DNA of 64,000 bases from an uncultured Alloprevotella sp. Its GTDB lineage: Bacteria > Bacteroidota > Bacteroidia > Bacteroidales > Bacteroidaceae. Of the stretch, positions 6,663 through 14,980 are shown piece after piece. Every line of letters starts with the position of its first letter. Position 1 is the stretch's first letter. A program made the translations under genes and the position numbers. The notes below the pieces were generated by a model, which saw only the letters and a program-made list of their open reading frames with translations, was not told where the DNA came from and did not search any database. Where the stretch lies: assembly GCA_944322095.1 (NCBI GenBank), contig CALUNU010000002.1:62001-126000 (forward strand). The letters run 5' to 3'.

Positions 6663-9134
6663 ATGAATAAACCTATGAAGTATGTCATCGTAGGCGGCGT
6701 GGCCGGAGGAGCCACGGCTGCCGCCCGTCTGCGCCGCGTGGACGAAAGTGCGGAAATCGTGCTCTTCGAGCGTGGCGAACACATCTCGTATGCCAACTGC
6801 GGCCTGCCCTATTACATCGGCGGCACCATAGCCGGGCGCGACCGCCTGTTCGTGCAGACGCCCGAGGCCTTTGGCCGCCGCTTTGCCATCGACGTGCGTA
6901 CGCGCAGCGAGGTCGTGGCCGTCGACACGGCGGCAAAGACCGTCAGCGTGCGCACGGCCGACGGCGCCACCGCCACCGAGCGCTACGACAAGCTGCTGCT
7001 GGCCCCCGGCGCCTCGGCCGTGCGGCCGCCGCTGCCGGGAGCCGACCTGCCGGGCGTCTTCACGCTGCGCAACGTGGCCGACACCGACCGCATCAAGGCG
7101 TGGATGGACGGCCGCGCGGTGAGGAGCGCCGTCGTGGTGGGCGGCGGTTTCATCGGCTTGGAGATGGCCGAAAACCTGCACGCCGCGGGCGCGGCCGTGA
7201 GCGTGGTCGAAATGGGCGACCAGGTCATGGCGCCGCTCGACTTCTCGATGGCCGCCCTCGTGCACGAGGAGCTCGCGGCCCGGGGCGTGGGGCTCTATCT
7301 GAGCGAGGCCGTCGAAGCGTTCGAGCCCGACGGCGACGCGCTGCGGGTGCGCCTGCGCTCGGGCGAGGTGCTCACGGCCGACGTGGTGCTGCTCTCGGTG
7401 GGCGTGCGCCCCGAGACGTCGCTGGCCGTGGCGGCCGGCATCCAGACGGGGGCGGCGCGCGGCATCGTGGTCGACGCCTTCATGCGCACGTCGGCCCCCG
7501 ACGTCTATGCCGTGGGTGACGCCGTGGAGTTTCCCCACCCCCTGACAGGACGGCCCTGGCTCAACCTGCTGGCCGGGCCGGCCAACCGCCAGGCACGCAT
7601 CGCCGCCGACAACATGGCGCTGGGCGACACGGAGCGCTATGAGGGCAGCGTGGGCACGTCGGTGGCCAAGGTGTTTGGCCTGACGGTGGCGGCCACGGGG
7701 CTGGCGGCCAAGCATCTCAAGCGCGACGGGACGCCCTGTCTGACGGCCACCATCCACCCCAACTCGCACGCGGGCTACTATCCCGGTGCGGCGCCCATGG
7801 CGCTGAAAATCGTCTTCTCGCCCGCCGACGGCCGCCTCTTGGGCGCGCAGGCCGTGGGCACCGAGGGCGTCGACAAGCGCATCGACGAGCTGGCTCAGGT
7901 CGTGAAGCACGGCGGCGGCCTGGCCGACCTCATGGCCTTGGAGCAGGCCTACGCGCCTCCCTTTTCGTCGGCCAAGGACCCCGTGGCCGTGGCGGGATAT
8001 GTGGGCCATAACATCCTGACGGGTCGCATGCAGCCGCTCTACTGGCGCGAGCTGGCGGCCGGCCTCCCCTCGGGCGTTACGCTCGTCGACGTGCGCACGC
8101 CCGACGAGTTTGCCCTCGGCGCCCTGCCCGGGGCCGTCAACGTGCCGCTCGACGAGCTGCGCGAGCGTCTTGACGAACTGCCCGCCGACGGCCCCTTGTG
8201 GGTCTACTGCGGCGTGGGCCTGCGCGGCTATCTGGCCTCGTGCATCCTGCGCGGACGGGGGCGTGCCGACGTGCGCAACCTCGTGGGCGGCCTGCGCACC
8301 TACCGCGCCGCCACGCGCAGCTTTGCGGGCTGCCGCGCCGTGGCGCCCCGGCCCGAGGGCCCCGATGCGGCCGGTTGCCGGCCGCCGGCAGCGGCTGGCG
8401 GAGCCGGCAGGGCGGTGGTGGTGGACGCCTGTGGCCTGGCCTGCCCGGGCCCCATCGTCAAGCTGCGTCAGGCGGTGGACGAGCTGCCCGAGGGCGCCGC
8501 CTTGACGGTGGTGGCCACCGACCCCGCCTTTCCGCGCGACGCCGAGGCGTGGTGCCGCTCGACGGGCCACCGCTTTGCGGGCAGCATGGCCGAGGGCGGA
8601 CGCTTCAGCGTGAGGGTGGAGAAGGCAGCCCCCGCTGCTCCTGCCGCCCCTGCCACAGCGCAGCGCGAGGGCAAGACGTTCATCCTTTTCAGCGACGACC
8701 TGGACAAGGCGCTGGCCACGTTTGTGCTGGCCAACGGTGCGGCGGCCACGGGGGCCAAGACCACCATTTTCTTTACCTTCTGGGGCCTGAACGCCATCAA
8801 GAAGCGCCGCAAGCCCGCGGTGGCCAAGGACCTCTTCGGCCGTCTGTTCTCGCTCATGATGCCCGCCCACAGCGGACGCCTGGGTCTCTCGAAGATGAAC
8901 ATGATGGGCCTGGGGGCGCGCATGATGCGCCACGTCATGAAGCGCCGCGGCGTCGATTCGCTCGAAACCCTGCGCACCCGCGCCATGGAGCTGGGCGTGG
9001 AGTTTATTGCCTGCGGCATGTCGATGGACGTGATGGGCGTGAAGCCCGAGGAACTGCTCGACGGCGTCACCGTGGGCGGCGTGGCCACCTATATGGAGCG
9101 GGCCGAGGCGGCCGGCGTGAACCTCTTTGTGTGA
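6663..9134 (+). CDS. CoA-disulfide reductase / rhodanese / TusA / DsrE-like four-domain fusion
   Basis: An 823-aa cytoplasmic flavoprotein. Domains in order: FAD/NAD(P)-dependent CoA-disulfide reductase (residues 1-450; 'VIVGGVAGGATAAARLRR', active Cys46 in 'SYANCGLPYYIGG', 'VVVGGGFIGLEMAENL', 'DVYAVGDAVE'); rhodanese (about 455-555; Cys516 in 'VYCGVGLRGY'); TusA-like sulfur carrier (about 585-655; Cys594 in 'LACPGPIVKLR'); DsrE/DrsE-like domain (about 670-823; Cys784 in 'FIACGMSMDVMG'). Each domain keeps its family cysteine, so one chain could reduce a persulfide or disulfide and pass sulfane sulfur along four thiols. This fusion is known in Bacteroidota, but its physiological substrate is unsettled. 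The start is set by the promoter and by the FAD motif. A MarR regulator follows. Confidence 0.92.
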   Translation: MNKPMKYVIVGGVAGGATAAARLRRVDESAEIVLFERGEHISYANCGLPYYIGGTIAGRDRLFVQTPEAFGRRFAIDVRTRSEVVAVDTAAKTVSVRTADGATATERYDKLLLAPGASAVRPPLPGADLPGVFTLRNVADTDRIKAWMDGRAVRSAVVVGGGFIGLEMAENLHAAGAAVSVVEMGDQVMAPLDFSMAALVHEELAARGVGLYLSEAVEAFEPDGDALRVRLRSGEVLTADVVLLSVGVRPETSLAVAAGIQTGAARGIVVDAFMRTSAPDVYAVGDAVEFPHPLTGRPWLNLLAGPANRQARIAADNMALGDTERYEGSVGTSVAKVFGLTVAATGLAAKHLKRDGTPCLTATIHPNSHAGYYPGAAPMALKIVFSPADGRLLGAQAVGTEGVDKRIDELAQVVKHGGGLADLMALEQAYAPPFSSAKDPVAVAGYVGHNILTGRMQPLYWRELAAGLPSGVTLVDVRTPDEFALGALPGAVNVPLDELRERLDELPADGPLWVYCGVGLRGYLASCILRGRGRADVRNLVGGLRTYRAATRSFAGCRAVAPRPEGPDAAGCRPPAAAGGAGRAVVVDACGLACPGPIVKLRQAVDELPEGAALTVVATDPAFPRDAEAWCRSTGHRFAGSMAEGGRFSVRVEKAAPAAPAAPATAQREGKTFILFSDDLDKALATFVLANGAAATGAKTTIFFTFWGLNAIKKRRKPAVAKDLFGRLFSLMMPAHSGRLGLSKMNMMGLGARMMRHVMKRRGVDSLETLRTRAMELGVEFIACGMSMDVMGVKPEELLDGVTVGGVATYMERAEAAGVNLFV

Positions 9135-9164
9135 CGCCCCGGGGGCACTGAAACGTTGCAACGC

Positions 9165-9545
9165 ATGGAAAAGATACCAACTATCTGCATGATGCGCGAC
9201 CTCGTGAGGGCGCTGGCGCAGCTCGAGGCCGAGCTCACCCGCACCTGCGGCGTGGGGCTCAACGAGGCCATGGTGCTCTGCGCCATCGGCCGCGGCAGCG
9301 CCACGGCGGGCGACGTGGCGCGCTGCGTGGGCCTGCTGCCGCCCAACGCCTCGAAGGTGGTGCGCTCCGTCGAGCGCAAGGGGCTGGTGGCCCGCAGCCT
9401 GGGCACGACCGACCACCGCCGCATGTATTTCGCCCTCACCCCGGCCGGGCTGGCCTGCCTGAACCGCCTGCGCGACGGCCTGCACGACATTCCGCCCCTG
9501 CTGCGCCCCCTCATGCGCGGCTCCGAGGGGCCGTGCGCCGGCTGA
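9165..9545 (+). CDS. MarR family winged-helix transcriptional regulator
   Basis: A 126-aa protein with the MarR wHTH core: 'LNEAMVLCAIGRG', recognition helix region 'SATAGDVARCVGLLPPNASKVVRSVERKGLVAR', and wing 'TTDHRRMYFALTPAGLA' (the D-x-R-R wing motif). MarR dimers usually repress a neighbouring gene and respond to phenolics or thiol oxidation; a Cys sits in the wHTH helix and another near the N-terminus. It begins 30 nt after the sulfur-relay fusion and is likely cotranscribed with it, so it may regulate that enzyme. The ATG at 9165 is preferred to the TTG nine bases upstream. A strong terminator follows. Confidence 0.85.
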   Translation: MEKIPTICMMRDLVRALAQLEAELTRTCGVGLNEAMVLCAIGRGSATAGDVARCVGLLPPNASKVVRSVERKGLVARSLGTTDHRRMYFALTPAGLACLNRLRDGLHDIPPLLRPLMRGSEGPCAG

Positions 9546-9555
9546 GCGGGCACAA

Positions 9556-9600
9556 AAAAGCGCCCCGGACGTTGCCTGTGCGGCTCGTCCGGGGCGCTTT
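9556..9600. terminator. Bidirectional hairpin terminator
   Basis: Arms AAAAGCGCCCCGGACG and CGTCCGGGGCGCTTT with a 14-nt loop, A/T tracts on both sides, between the convergent MarR and choloylglycine hydrolase genes. Confidence 0.85.
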
Positions 9601-9642
9601 GCCGTGGAGGAAAACCCGCGGGGCGCCTGCCCTCGCCGCGCG

Positions 9643-10734
9643 TCAGCGCACGTCGACGACGGTGACGGGCTGTCGCTTCACGTCGTCGAGCGGAAGGGCG
9701 CGGTAGGCCACACGGTCGAAGCGGATGCTGCCGAGGTCGATGCAGCGGATGGCGCTGTTGTACATCGTGCGGTAGTAGAGGCGCAGGTGGGTGAGGTCGG
9801 CCGCCGACGTCCACTGCGTTCCGCTGGGGATGGCGGGCACTTCCTCGCCCGGGGCGAACTCAATGCCCGTGGGGATGTCGAATGCGTTCAGCAACTGGAA
9901 GGCTTGGAGCACGGCGTCCTCGCCGGTGGCCTGGCGCGGCGCCGTGGCCTGCACGAAGGCGGCACGCACGAAGCGTGAGGGCGGCGTCACGTCGCCCGGC
10001 AGGCCCAGCATGCCGCTGCCGGCGCCGAAGGCCGCCAGAGGGCGCGCGCCCAACTGCTGCGGGGCGGCGCTGCCGGCGCGCAGATTGACGTAGTTGTTCA
10101 GGTTCGTCAGTTGCCATTCGAAGCCCGGCGCATTGGTGAGCACACCCAGCTCGTTTTCGAAGAACCGGGGCCGGCCACCGGTGATTTCGAGCACCACCTG
10201 CCGCCCCGTGCGGTCGCAGAAGCGCCAGTGGACGGTGGAGGCGCGCGGGTCGATGGCCACGACGTGGACGCCGGCCACGGCTGCCTTTACCTCGTCCACC
10301 GTGGCACATTGGCCCAGGAGCCACGCCACCAGTTGCAGGTCGGCTATGCTCTTGTCCCTGGCCGCGGCGTCGTATTCCTCGTACTGCCCGTAGCCCGGGA
10401 AGTAGAACAGCCCGGCCGAGAGGCCGGCTTCGTTGAGCCCTTCGGCCACGAACGCTTCCTGCTCGACGGCAAGGCCCACATAGCCGTAACGCGCGGTAAA
10501 GGCCATGCCGTCGGTGCCGCCCGGCACGAGCGACTGCTGCCGGTGGCCGCGCGGCACAACGACGTAGCGGCTGTTGAGGTCGCTGCCGGCCCATTCGATG
10601 GTGCGGGCCAGCACGTGGGAGCCGTCGGCGGCCGTCAGCGTGATGCCCGTGCAGGCCGTGGCACGCCCCGTCATGAGGGCAGGCGCAAGGGTCATGGCTG
10701 CGAAGATGCGGAATAATCGGAACATTTGTTTCAT
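9643..10734 (-). CDS. Secreted choloylglycine hydrolase family protein (linear amide C-N hydrolase)
   Basis: A 363-aa Ntn-hydrolase. An N-terminal signal of about 27 residues ends in 'GRATA' directly before Cys28 ('CTGITLTAADGSHVLARTIEW'), so signal cleavage would expose the N-terminal nucleophile Cys, as in penicillin V acylases and bile salt hydrolases. Conserved 'LTNAPGFEWQLTNLNNY' (about residues 198-214) contains the Asn and the substrate pocket segment. The family cleaves conjugated bile acids, penicillin V or N-acyl lactones; the substrate cannot be told here. It lies 46 nt after the carbohydrate-binding-domain gene on the same strand but is separated from it by a hairpin. Confidence 0.9.
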   Translation of the reverse strand: MKQMFRLFRIFAAMTLAPALMTGRATACTGITLTAADGSHVLARTIEWAGSDLNSRYVVVPRGHRQQSLVPGGTDGMAFTARYGYVGLAVEQEAFVAEGLNEAGLSAGLFYFPGYGQYEEYDAAARDKSIADLQLVAWLLGQCATVDEVKAAVAGVHVVAIDPRASTVHWRFCDRTGRQVVLEITGGRPRFFENELGVLTNAPGFEWQLTNLNNYVNLRAGSAAPQQLGARPLAAFGAGSGMLGLPGDVTPPSRFVRAAFVQATAPRQATGEDAVLQAFQLLNAFDIPTGIEFAPGEEVPAIPSGTQWTSAADLTHLRLYYRTMYNSAIRCIDLGSIRFDRVAYRALPLDDVKRQPVTVVDVR

Positions 10735-10751
10735 AATCGGTGAATTAAAAT

Positions 10752-10780
10752 AAAAAGGCGGGGTCGGGCCCCGCCTTGGT
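10752..10780. terminator. Hairpin after the polyphosphate polymerase operon
   Basis: AAGGCGGGG and CCCCGCCTT arms with a short loop and flanking A/T runs, immediately after the 10781 stop codon. It may be partial, since the choloylglycine hydrolase gene follows on the same strand. Confidence 0.7.
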
Positions 10781-12004
10781 TCAGTTTTTCAGTGTAAAGC
10801 TGTATTGCCCGCTCACGTAGGTGTAGACGCCGTCGACGTCCACGTCGCGTTCGCCCGTTCCCTCGTTGTGTACGATGATAGTGCCCCCGTCGAAGGTGAA
10901 GTCGCCGTCGGTCTTGATGGCGCGACACTTCGACTCGAGCTCGGGATCGTCGGGCATGTAGGTCTTTCCCGAGATGGTCATCTCGATGTATGTGGGGCTG
11001 GCCGCGTCGGCCTGCGTGACGAGCAGGTTGCTGTCGGTCTTGATGCCCTTGCAGCCGTCGCCCGTCACGGTGGCGCGCAGGGTGCCGCCCGCAATGGTGA
11101 TGTCGCGCTCGGCTTTCAGCCCTTTGGTATCGTCGGCGGCCACGTCCATCGTGATGCTGCCGCCGTTGATGTACACTTCGCCGTTCATCTCGTCGGTGTC
11201 GTCCTTGGTGAGCGAGACGTCGATGCAGTCGCTGCCCGTGCCGGCGATGTCGAGTGTGCCGCCGTCCATCTGGAAGTATTGTTCGACGTGGAAGCCGTCG
11301 GTCACGGCCCGCAGTACGCGGATGGTGCCCGTTGAGGCTTTCAGTTGCGTGTATTCGTCGGAGGCGAAGGCGTGCTTCGTGTTGCCCGTCAGGAGCAGCG
11401 TGCCGCCGCCCTTGAACTCTGCGTGGCCGTTCACGAAGAAACAGGCCTTTTGCCCGCCGCCGGTGCAGTCGGTGAGCGTGGTGGTCGTGCCGTCGGTGAG
11501 CACGATGTCGATGCGCTTGCCGTTAGCGATGTCGATGGCGGCGCCGCGCGTACTGGTGAGCGTGAGGCCGTCGAGCTCGACGGTCGCCTTATACTCGCCA
11601 TCCATGAAGAAAGAGCCGTCGGCCGACGTGCCGCTCAGGCGGTATGCCACCTCGGTGGCGAGCGACGGGTCGGCCGTGATGCTCACGTGGGCCCCGTCGA
11701 CGGCGACGGCCAGCTGCGGGGCCACGTCGGCCGACATTTCTACAAAGGCCTCCGTGCCGGCGTAGCGCACACCCACGGCAGCCTCGGCCACCTCGCCGCG
11801 ATCGACGATGATGCTGTCCACTTCGGCGAGGTCGTAGGCCGCGCCCATCACGTTGAGGCGCGTTCCGCCTTCGGCAAAGGTCATTTCGCCTGCCGCGGCG
11901 GCCGGTACGTTTACGCACACGTGGCCGCGGTAGATTTTCATACGCTGGGCACCGGCCGATGCGGCCACGGCGCCCATGAGGAAGAGGAGGGTGAGCTTTT
12001 TCAT
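10781..12004 (-). CDS. Secreted carbohydrate-binding-domain-containing protein (DUF4353 type)
   Basis: A 407-aa protein with a signal peptide (MKKLTLLFLMGAVAASAGAQ). From about residue 110 there is the repetitive beta-structure of the family: 'TSTRGAAIDIANGKRIDIVLTDGTTTTLTD', 'NGHAEFKGGGTLLLTGNTKHAF', 'YFQMDGGTLDIAGTGSDCIDV', 'GEVYINGGSITMDVAADDTKGLKAERDITIAGGTL'. This pattern suggests a right-handed beta-helix. The family is frequently linked to CotH and VTC/DUF4956 loci. Its ATG overlaps the upstream stop by 4 nt (ATGA), and it is the last gene of the operon running from 14802. Sugar binding is only the family name; no ligand is visible. Confidence 0.85.
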   Translation of the reverse strand: MKKLTLLFLMGAVAASAGAQRMKIYRGHVCVNVPAAAAGEMTFAEGGTRLNVMGAAYDLAEVDSIIVDRGEVAEAAVGVRYAGTEAFVEMSADVAPQLAVAVDGAHVSITADPSLATEVAYRLSGTSADGSFFMDGEYKATVELDGLTLTSTRGAAIDIANGKRIDIVLTDGTTTTLTDCTGGGQKACFFVNGHAEFKGGGTLLLTGNTKHAFASDEYTQLKASTGTIRVLRAVTDGFHVEQYFQMDGGTLDIAGTGSDCIDVSLTKDDTDEMNGEVYINGGSITMDVAADDTKGLKAERDITIAGGTLRATVTGDGCKGIKTDSNLLVTQADAASPTYIEMTISGKTYMPDDPELESKCRAIKTDGDFTFDGGTIIVHNEGTGERDVDVDGVYTYVSGQYSFTLKN

Positions 12005-12465
12005 TGCGCCAGCAGTTTAAAGGTTCGGCCGTTCACGTTGACAAGATAGACGCCTGCTGCCGGCACGGGGCCGAGGGTCTCGCTGCCGTCGGCAGGCTTG
12101 GTGAAGCGGGCCACGGTGCGGCCGTCGGGGGTGAGCACGGCTACGCGGCTGCCGGCAGGTGCCGTCACGCAGATGCGGCCGTCGCGGAGCGTGGCCGCCG
12201 TTTCGTCGCGGCCGGGGGCTGCGGCGATGCCCGTGGTGTTTTCTGTGGCAAAAAACATGGCCCGGAGCGACGGCAGGTCGAACGCCGTGCGCGAGCCGCC
12301 GGCCTCGGCCACGAGCTGCGACCCCTCGACGCGCAGCTTCAGCCCGTCGACGGGCAGGCTCACCTGCGCTTTGCCCTCGGGGCAGAACGTAAGGAAGTCG
12401 TAGCTCTGCGCTCCTGCTCCCAGGGAGAGGAGGGCCAGAGCTGAGGTGAGATAAATCTTTTTCAT
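12001..12465 (-). CDS. Small secreted protein with T9SS-type C-terminal tail
   Basis: A 154-aa protein with a signal peptide (MKKIYLTSALALLSLGAGAQ) and a middle segment of beta strands that I do not recognise. The last 70 residues ('GRICVTAPAGSRVAVLTPDGRTVARFT' and 'AAGVYLVNVNGRTFKLLAQ') look like a type A sorting domain of the type IX secretion system, meaning export to the cell surface or medium. It is translationally coupled to the carbohydrate-binding-domain gene. The N-terminal part may be related to the start of that protein, which also has a short 'MKIYRGHVCVNVPAAAAGEMTF' segment. Confidence 0.7.
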   Translation of the reverse strand: MKKIYLTSALALLSLGAGAQSYDFLTFCPEGKAQVSLPVDGLKLRVEGSQLVAEAGGSRTAFDLPSLRAMFFATENTTGIAAAPGRDETAATLRDGRICVTAPAGSRVAVLTPDGRTVARFTKPADGSETLGPVPAAGVYLVNVNGRTFKLLAQ

Positions 12466-12498
12466 GTGCCTATATTAATAAGGAGTGAAGGGATGTTG

Positions 12499-13332
12499 TC
12501 AGAAGTCGAACTTGTATCCCACTTCGATGGCGTGGAGGCGGTTGCCGTCGTCGTCGTCGGCTCCGTCTTCGAAGACGTAGGCCAGCGAGAGCTTGTGCTG
12601 CTTGCTCACTTTCCAGTCGGCCCCGGCGCGCAGGCGCGTCTTGTCGAGGGCGAGGGCGTTGCTCAAATCGTTGCTGAGCTCATAGGAAACGAAGGGTTCG
12701 ACGGGGCAGTTGGCGATGTCGTAGGCCACTTGCAGGCGCGAGCGCAGGTAGTGCTTGTCCTTGGCGGGCTTGAAGTCGGTGACGGTCTCTTCGTATCCTG
12801 CCACGGTGTGGTCGGTCGGGTCGGCGCCCAGGCGGTAGCGGTCGCGCAGGGTTTCGGCGCTCATGTAGTGGGTAAACTGGTAGCGTTCGCGCAGGGAAAA
12901 CTCGAAGCGGCCGGCCTTGACCTTGCCTACGGCCTCGACGTAAACGCGGTGCTTTGAGCGATAAAAGGCGTGATCGACGTTGTATCCCTGATAGACGGGC
13001 CGCCCGTCGGCGCCTGCGACGGGATGGCCGTTGTCGTCCTCGCGGTATTTCGCCTTGACCTCGCGGGGCGAGCGGCTGTACAGGTAGACGTAGCCCGCTC
13101 CCATGCGGAAGTATTTGTTGACCTTCCAGGTGGCGCCGAGTGAGGCGTCGTAGCGCGAGGCGCGGGTGGCGTTTTCTTCGGCGCGGAAGCCCAGGGCGGC
13201 GTCGATGGAAAACTGTTTGTTGATTTTCTTTTCCACGGCTGCTTCACCCCACAGGCCGAAATCGTCGCCTGCCGTGGCTGTCGTGGCCAGGGCCAGGCCT
13301 GTCATGAGCGAGAGTAGCTTATTTGTTTGCAT
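12499..13332 (-). CDS. DUF2490 domain-containing outer membrane protein
   Basis: A 277-aa protein with a signal peptide ending near 'ATTATAGDDFGLW'. The DUF2490 hallmarks are present: 'FGLWGEAAVEKKINKQFSIDAALGFR', 'FSLRERYQF', 'LRSRLQVAYD', 'PFVSYELSND' and a C-terminal barrel end '...EVGYKFDF' with a terminal Phe. It should form a small outer membrane beta-barrel. Function is unknown. Its start codon lies inside the 3' end of the DUF4956 gene (14-nt overlap), so it belongs to the same operon as the VTC polymerase; DUF2490 is a recurrent member of such loci. Confidence 0.85.
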   Translation of the reverse strand: MQTNKLLSLMTGLALATTATAGDDFGLWGEAAVEKKINKQFSIDAALGFRAEENATRASRYDASLGATWKVNKYFRMGAGYVYLYSRSPREVKAKYREDDNGHPVAGADGRPVYQGYNVDHAFYRSKHRVYVEAVGKVKAGRFEFSLRERYQFTHYMSAETLRDRYRLGADPTDHTVAGYEETVTDFKPAKDKHYLRSRLQVAYDIANCPVEPFVSYELSNDLSNALALDKTRLRAGADWKVSKQHKLSLAYVFEDGADDDDGNRLHAIEVGYKFDF

Positions 13333-14014
13333 CTTCTTGCGGTAGTTTGATGAGGTTGTCCACGCTGTTGGCTGTTTTGCTGCGGGCGGTGTAGTGGACG
13401 CGCAGCATGGCCATGTCGGTGAGAAAGTCGACAGCGCCCACTTCGACGCCTGTTACGTCGACGCCGAGGCGGCGGCGCAGGTCGTCCTTGAGCTCTTCTT
13501 CCTTATCGGGGGTGATGAGGCTGATGTTGTCGTAGCGCACGAGCTTCACGCCCTCGCGCCGGCGCAGCAGGACGCACTCGCAGAGCCACACGGTGGACAG
13601 GAAGATGAAGTCGGCCGCGAGGTGCTCGACGAAGCTGAGCTTCGACGTCGTGCCGTTGAGCACGGAGAGCGCCACGAGGAAGAAGAGATACGTCATCTCG
13701 CGGATGGGCACGCTCTCGGTGCGGTAACGTATGATGCCGAAGACGGCGAAGAGCCCCAGCGCAGCCCCGATTTCCATCTTGGAGCCGTCCATCAGGTAGA
13801 TGAGCATGAAGATGCTCACGGAGATGAGCAGGAAGGTGAAGTAGTAGTCGCGGCGGTGGCTCTTGGGGTAGTAGAAGAAATGGACGATGGCCCATACGAA
13901 GCACAGGTTGAGCAGGAAGCGCGAGCACATCTCGAGCAGTCCGCGTCCGTCGTAGAAGGTTTCGTTGAAGAGGGAGGCGAAGCTCAGGATGGTGTCTGTT
14001 TCAAAAAAGTTCAT
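13319..14014 (-). CDS. DUF4956 domain-containing inner membrane protein
   Basis: A 231-aa protein. The N-terminal half has three or four membrane helices ('FLLNLCFVWAIVHFFYY', 'YYFTFLLISVSIFMLIYLM', 'IGAALGLFAVFGIIRYRT', 'TYLFFLVALSVLNGT'), and the C-terminal part is a soluble alpha/beta domain ('DLRRRLGVDVTGVEVGAVDFLTDMAMLRVHY'). 'GLFAVFGIIRYRTESVPIREMTYLF' is the signature region of the family. DUF4956 genes almost always sit beside VTC-domain polyphosphate polymerases, so this protein probably works with the polymerase at the inner membrane. It overlaps the VTC stop by 4 nt (ATGA). Confidence 0.9.
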   Translation of the reverse strand: MNFFETDTILSFASLFNETFYDGRGLLEMCSRFLLNLCFVWAIVHFFYYPKSHRRDYYFTFLLISVSIFMLIYLMDGSKMEIGAALGLFAVFGIIRYRTESVPIREMTYLFFLVALSVLNGTTSKLSFVEHLAADFIFLSTVWLCECVLLRRREGVKLVRYDNISLITPDKEEELKDDLRRRLGVDVTGVEVGAVDFLTDMAMLRVHYTARSKTANSVDNLIKLPQEDANK

Positions 14015-14802
14015 GGGTGAAGTGTTTGTTGGCGTGTGGCTATTTTATGAATGTTTCTCAGTCGTGGTTTCAGGCGGTTCTGCGGCAGGGCGGGATCGGT
14101 GAGCGAAATGCCCACGCAGTATTTGCTGAAGCCGGCCGGCTTGATGCGCAGGCGGCGCAGCACGTCGAGTATGGGCGAAGGAGCGCGTCCGTCGCGTTTG
14201 AGCTCGATGACGGCGATGTTGTCGACGCTGGCGTCGGCCCGGGTCTCGTAGTTGTGAAAAGTCAGGTCGAAGTCGATGGTGAGCCGTTCGGTGCGGGCCT
14301 TGTTGACGAGCGTGATGCGGCTGAAACGGTTGCCCAGCGTGGGCGCAACGTCGCTCAGGTGCCAGCCCGTCTGCTCTTCGAGAAAGGCGGCGCCCGCACC
14401 TTCGTCCAGCACGGCGCGGGCCGATGGCACCTCGATGCGCGTTTTGTACGTGATGCCGTGGTTGTCTTTCTTTTTCACTTCGAGGAAGGAGCATCCCGAG
14501 TCGAGGTAGGTGCGCACGCGCACTTTGGTGCGCGGACGGTGGCCGCACAGGTGGGCGCGGAACAGGGCGTGCTCGGCGCCGTAGTCCCAGTAGACGGTGC
14601 TGTACGGACTGATGCGCCGGCCGCACGTTTGCTGTGCGTAGTAGCCCCCGCGCACCATTTCGAGCAGGCGGGCCAGCGTGGGCAAGTCCGTCACGAACTT
14701 TGTGTCCGTGCGGTTCATCAGCCGTATGGCAGCCATTTCTTCAAGCGTGATGGGGGGCAGGGCGTCGACCAGCGGGCCCAGCTCCTTGCGTATGTCTCTC
14801 AT
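14011..14802 (-). CDS. VTC-domain polyphosphate polymerase
   Basis: A 263-aa protein homologous to the catalytic VTC domain of yeast Vtc4, a CYTH-like tunnel that polymerises phosphate from ATP. Visible elements: 'MNRTDTKFVT' (the usual R.D.KY entry), 'STVYWDY', the basic strand 'RTKVRVRTYLDSGCSFLEVKKK' (R.K.R.R and ExKxK), 'KTRIEV', 'ITLVNKARTERLTIDFDL' and C-terminal 'AVIELKRDGRAPSPI', where the E is a metal ligand. Start at 14802 rather than the ATG at 14838, because the promoter -7 box at 14817 lies between them. First gene of a five-gene operon with DUF4956, DUF2490 and two secreted proteins. No CotH kinase is present. Confidence 0.88.
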   Translation of the reverse strand: MRDIRKELGPLVDALPPITLEEMAAIRLMNRTDTKFVTDLPTLARLLEMVRGGYYAQQTCGRRISPYSTVYWDYGAEHALFRAHLCGHRPRTKVRVRTYLDSGCSFLEVKKKDNHGITYKTRIEVPSARAVLDEGAGAAFLEEQTGWHLSDVAPTLGNRFSRITLVNKARTERLTIDFDLTFHNYETRADASVDNIAVIELKRDGRAPSPILDVLRRLRIKPAGFSKYCVGISLTDPALPQNRLKPRLRNIHKIATRQQTLHP

Positions 14803-14809
14803 AACGGTG

Positions 14810-14838
14810 CAAATGTAGCAAGAAAAACGACATTGCAA
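14810..14838 (-). promoter_or_regulatory. Promoter of the VTC operon
   Basis: TTG, an 18-nt spacer and TACATTTG (14817-14810) on the minus strand, directly before the ATG at 14802, imply a very short leader. Confidence 0.65.
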
Positions 14839-14913
14839 CCGTTTTGTAACAAAATTGTCGCTCTCCTGTTACGGTTATCGTCGGGGCCCCCTGCCGCGGC
14901 CCGCCCCAACGCA

Positions 14914-14955
14914 GGCTCCCCCGCGGCTGACGTGCTTGCAGCCGCGGGGGAGCCG
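14914..14955. terminator. Hairpin terminator after fhs
   Basis: GGCTCCCCCGCGGCTG and its complement CAGCCGCGGGGGAGCC enclose a short loop 26 nt after the fhs stop. There is no long T tract. Confidence 0.7.
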
Positions 14956-14980
14956 TGGGGGAACGACGTGCCGGCCGCCG

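Noticed and set aside
6540..9485. 981-codon minus-strand frame opposite the CoA-disulfide reductase fusion
   Set aside because: The plus strand encodes four recognisable domains with intact active sites; the antisense product is His/Gln/Ala-rich without motifs.
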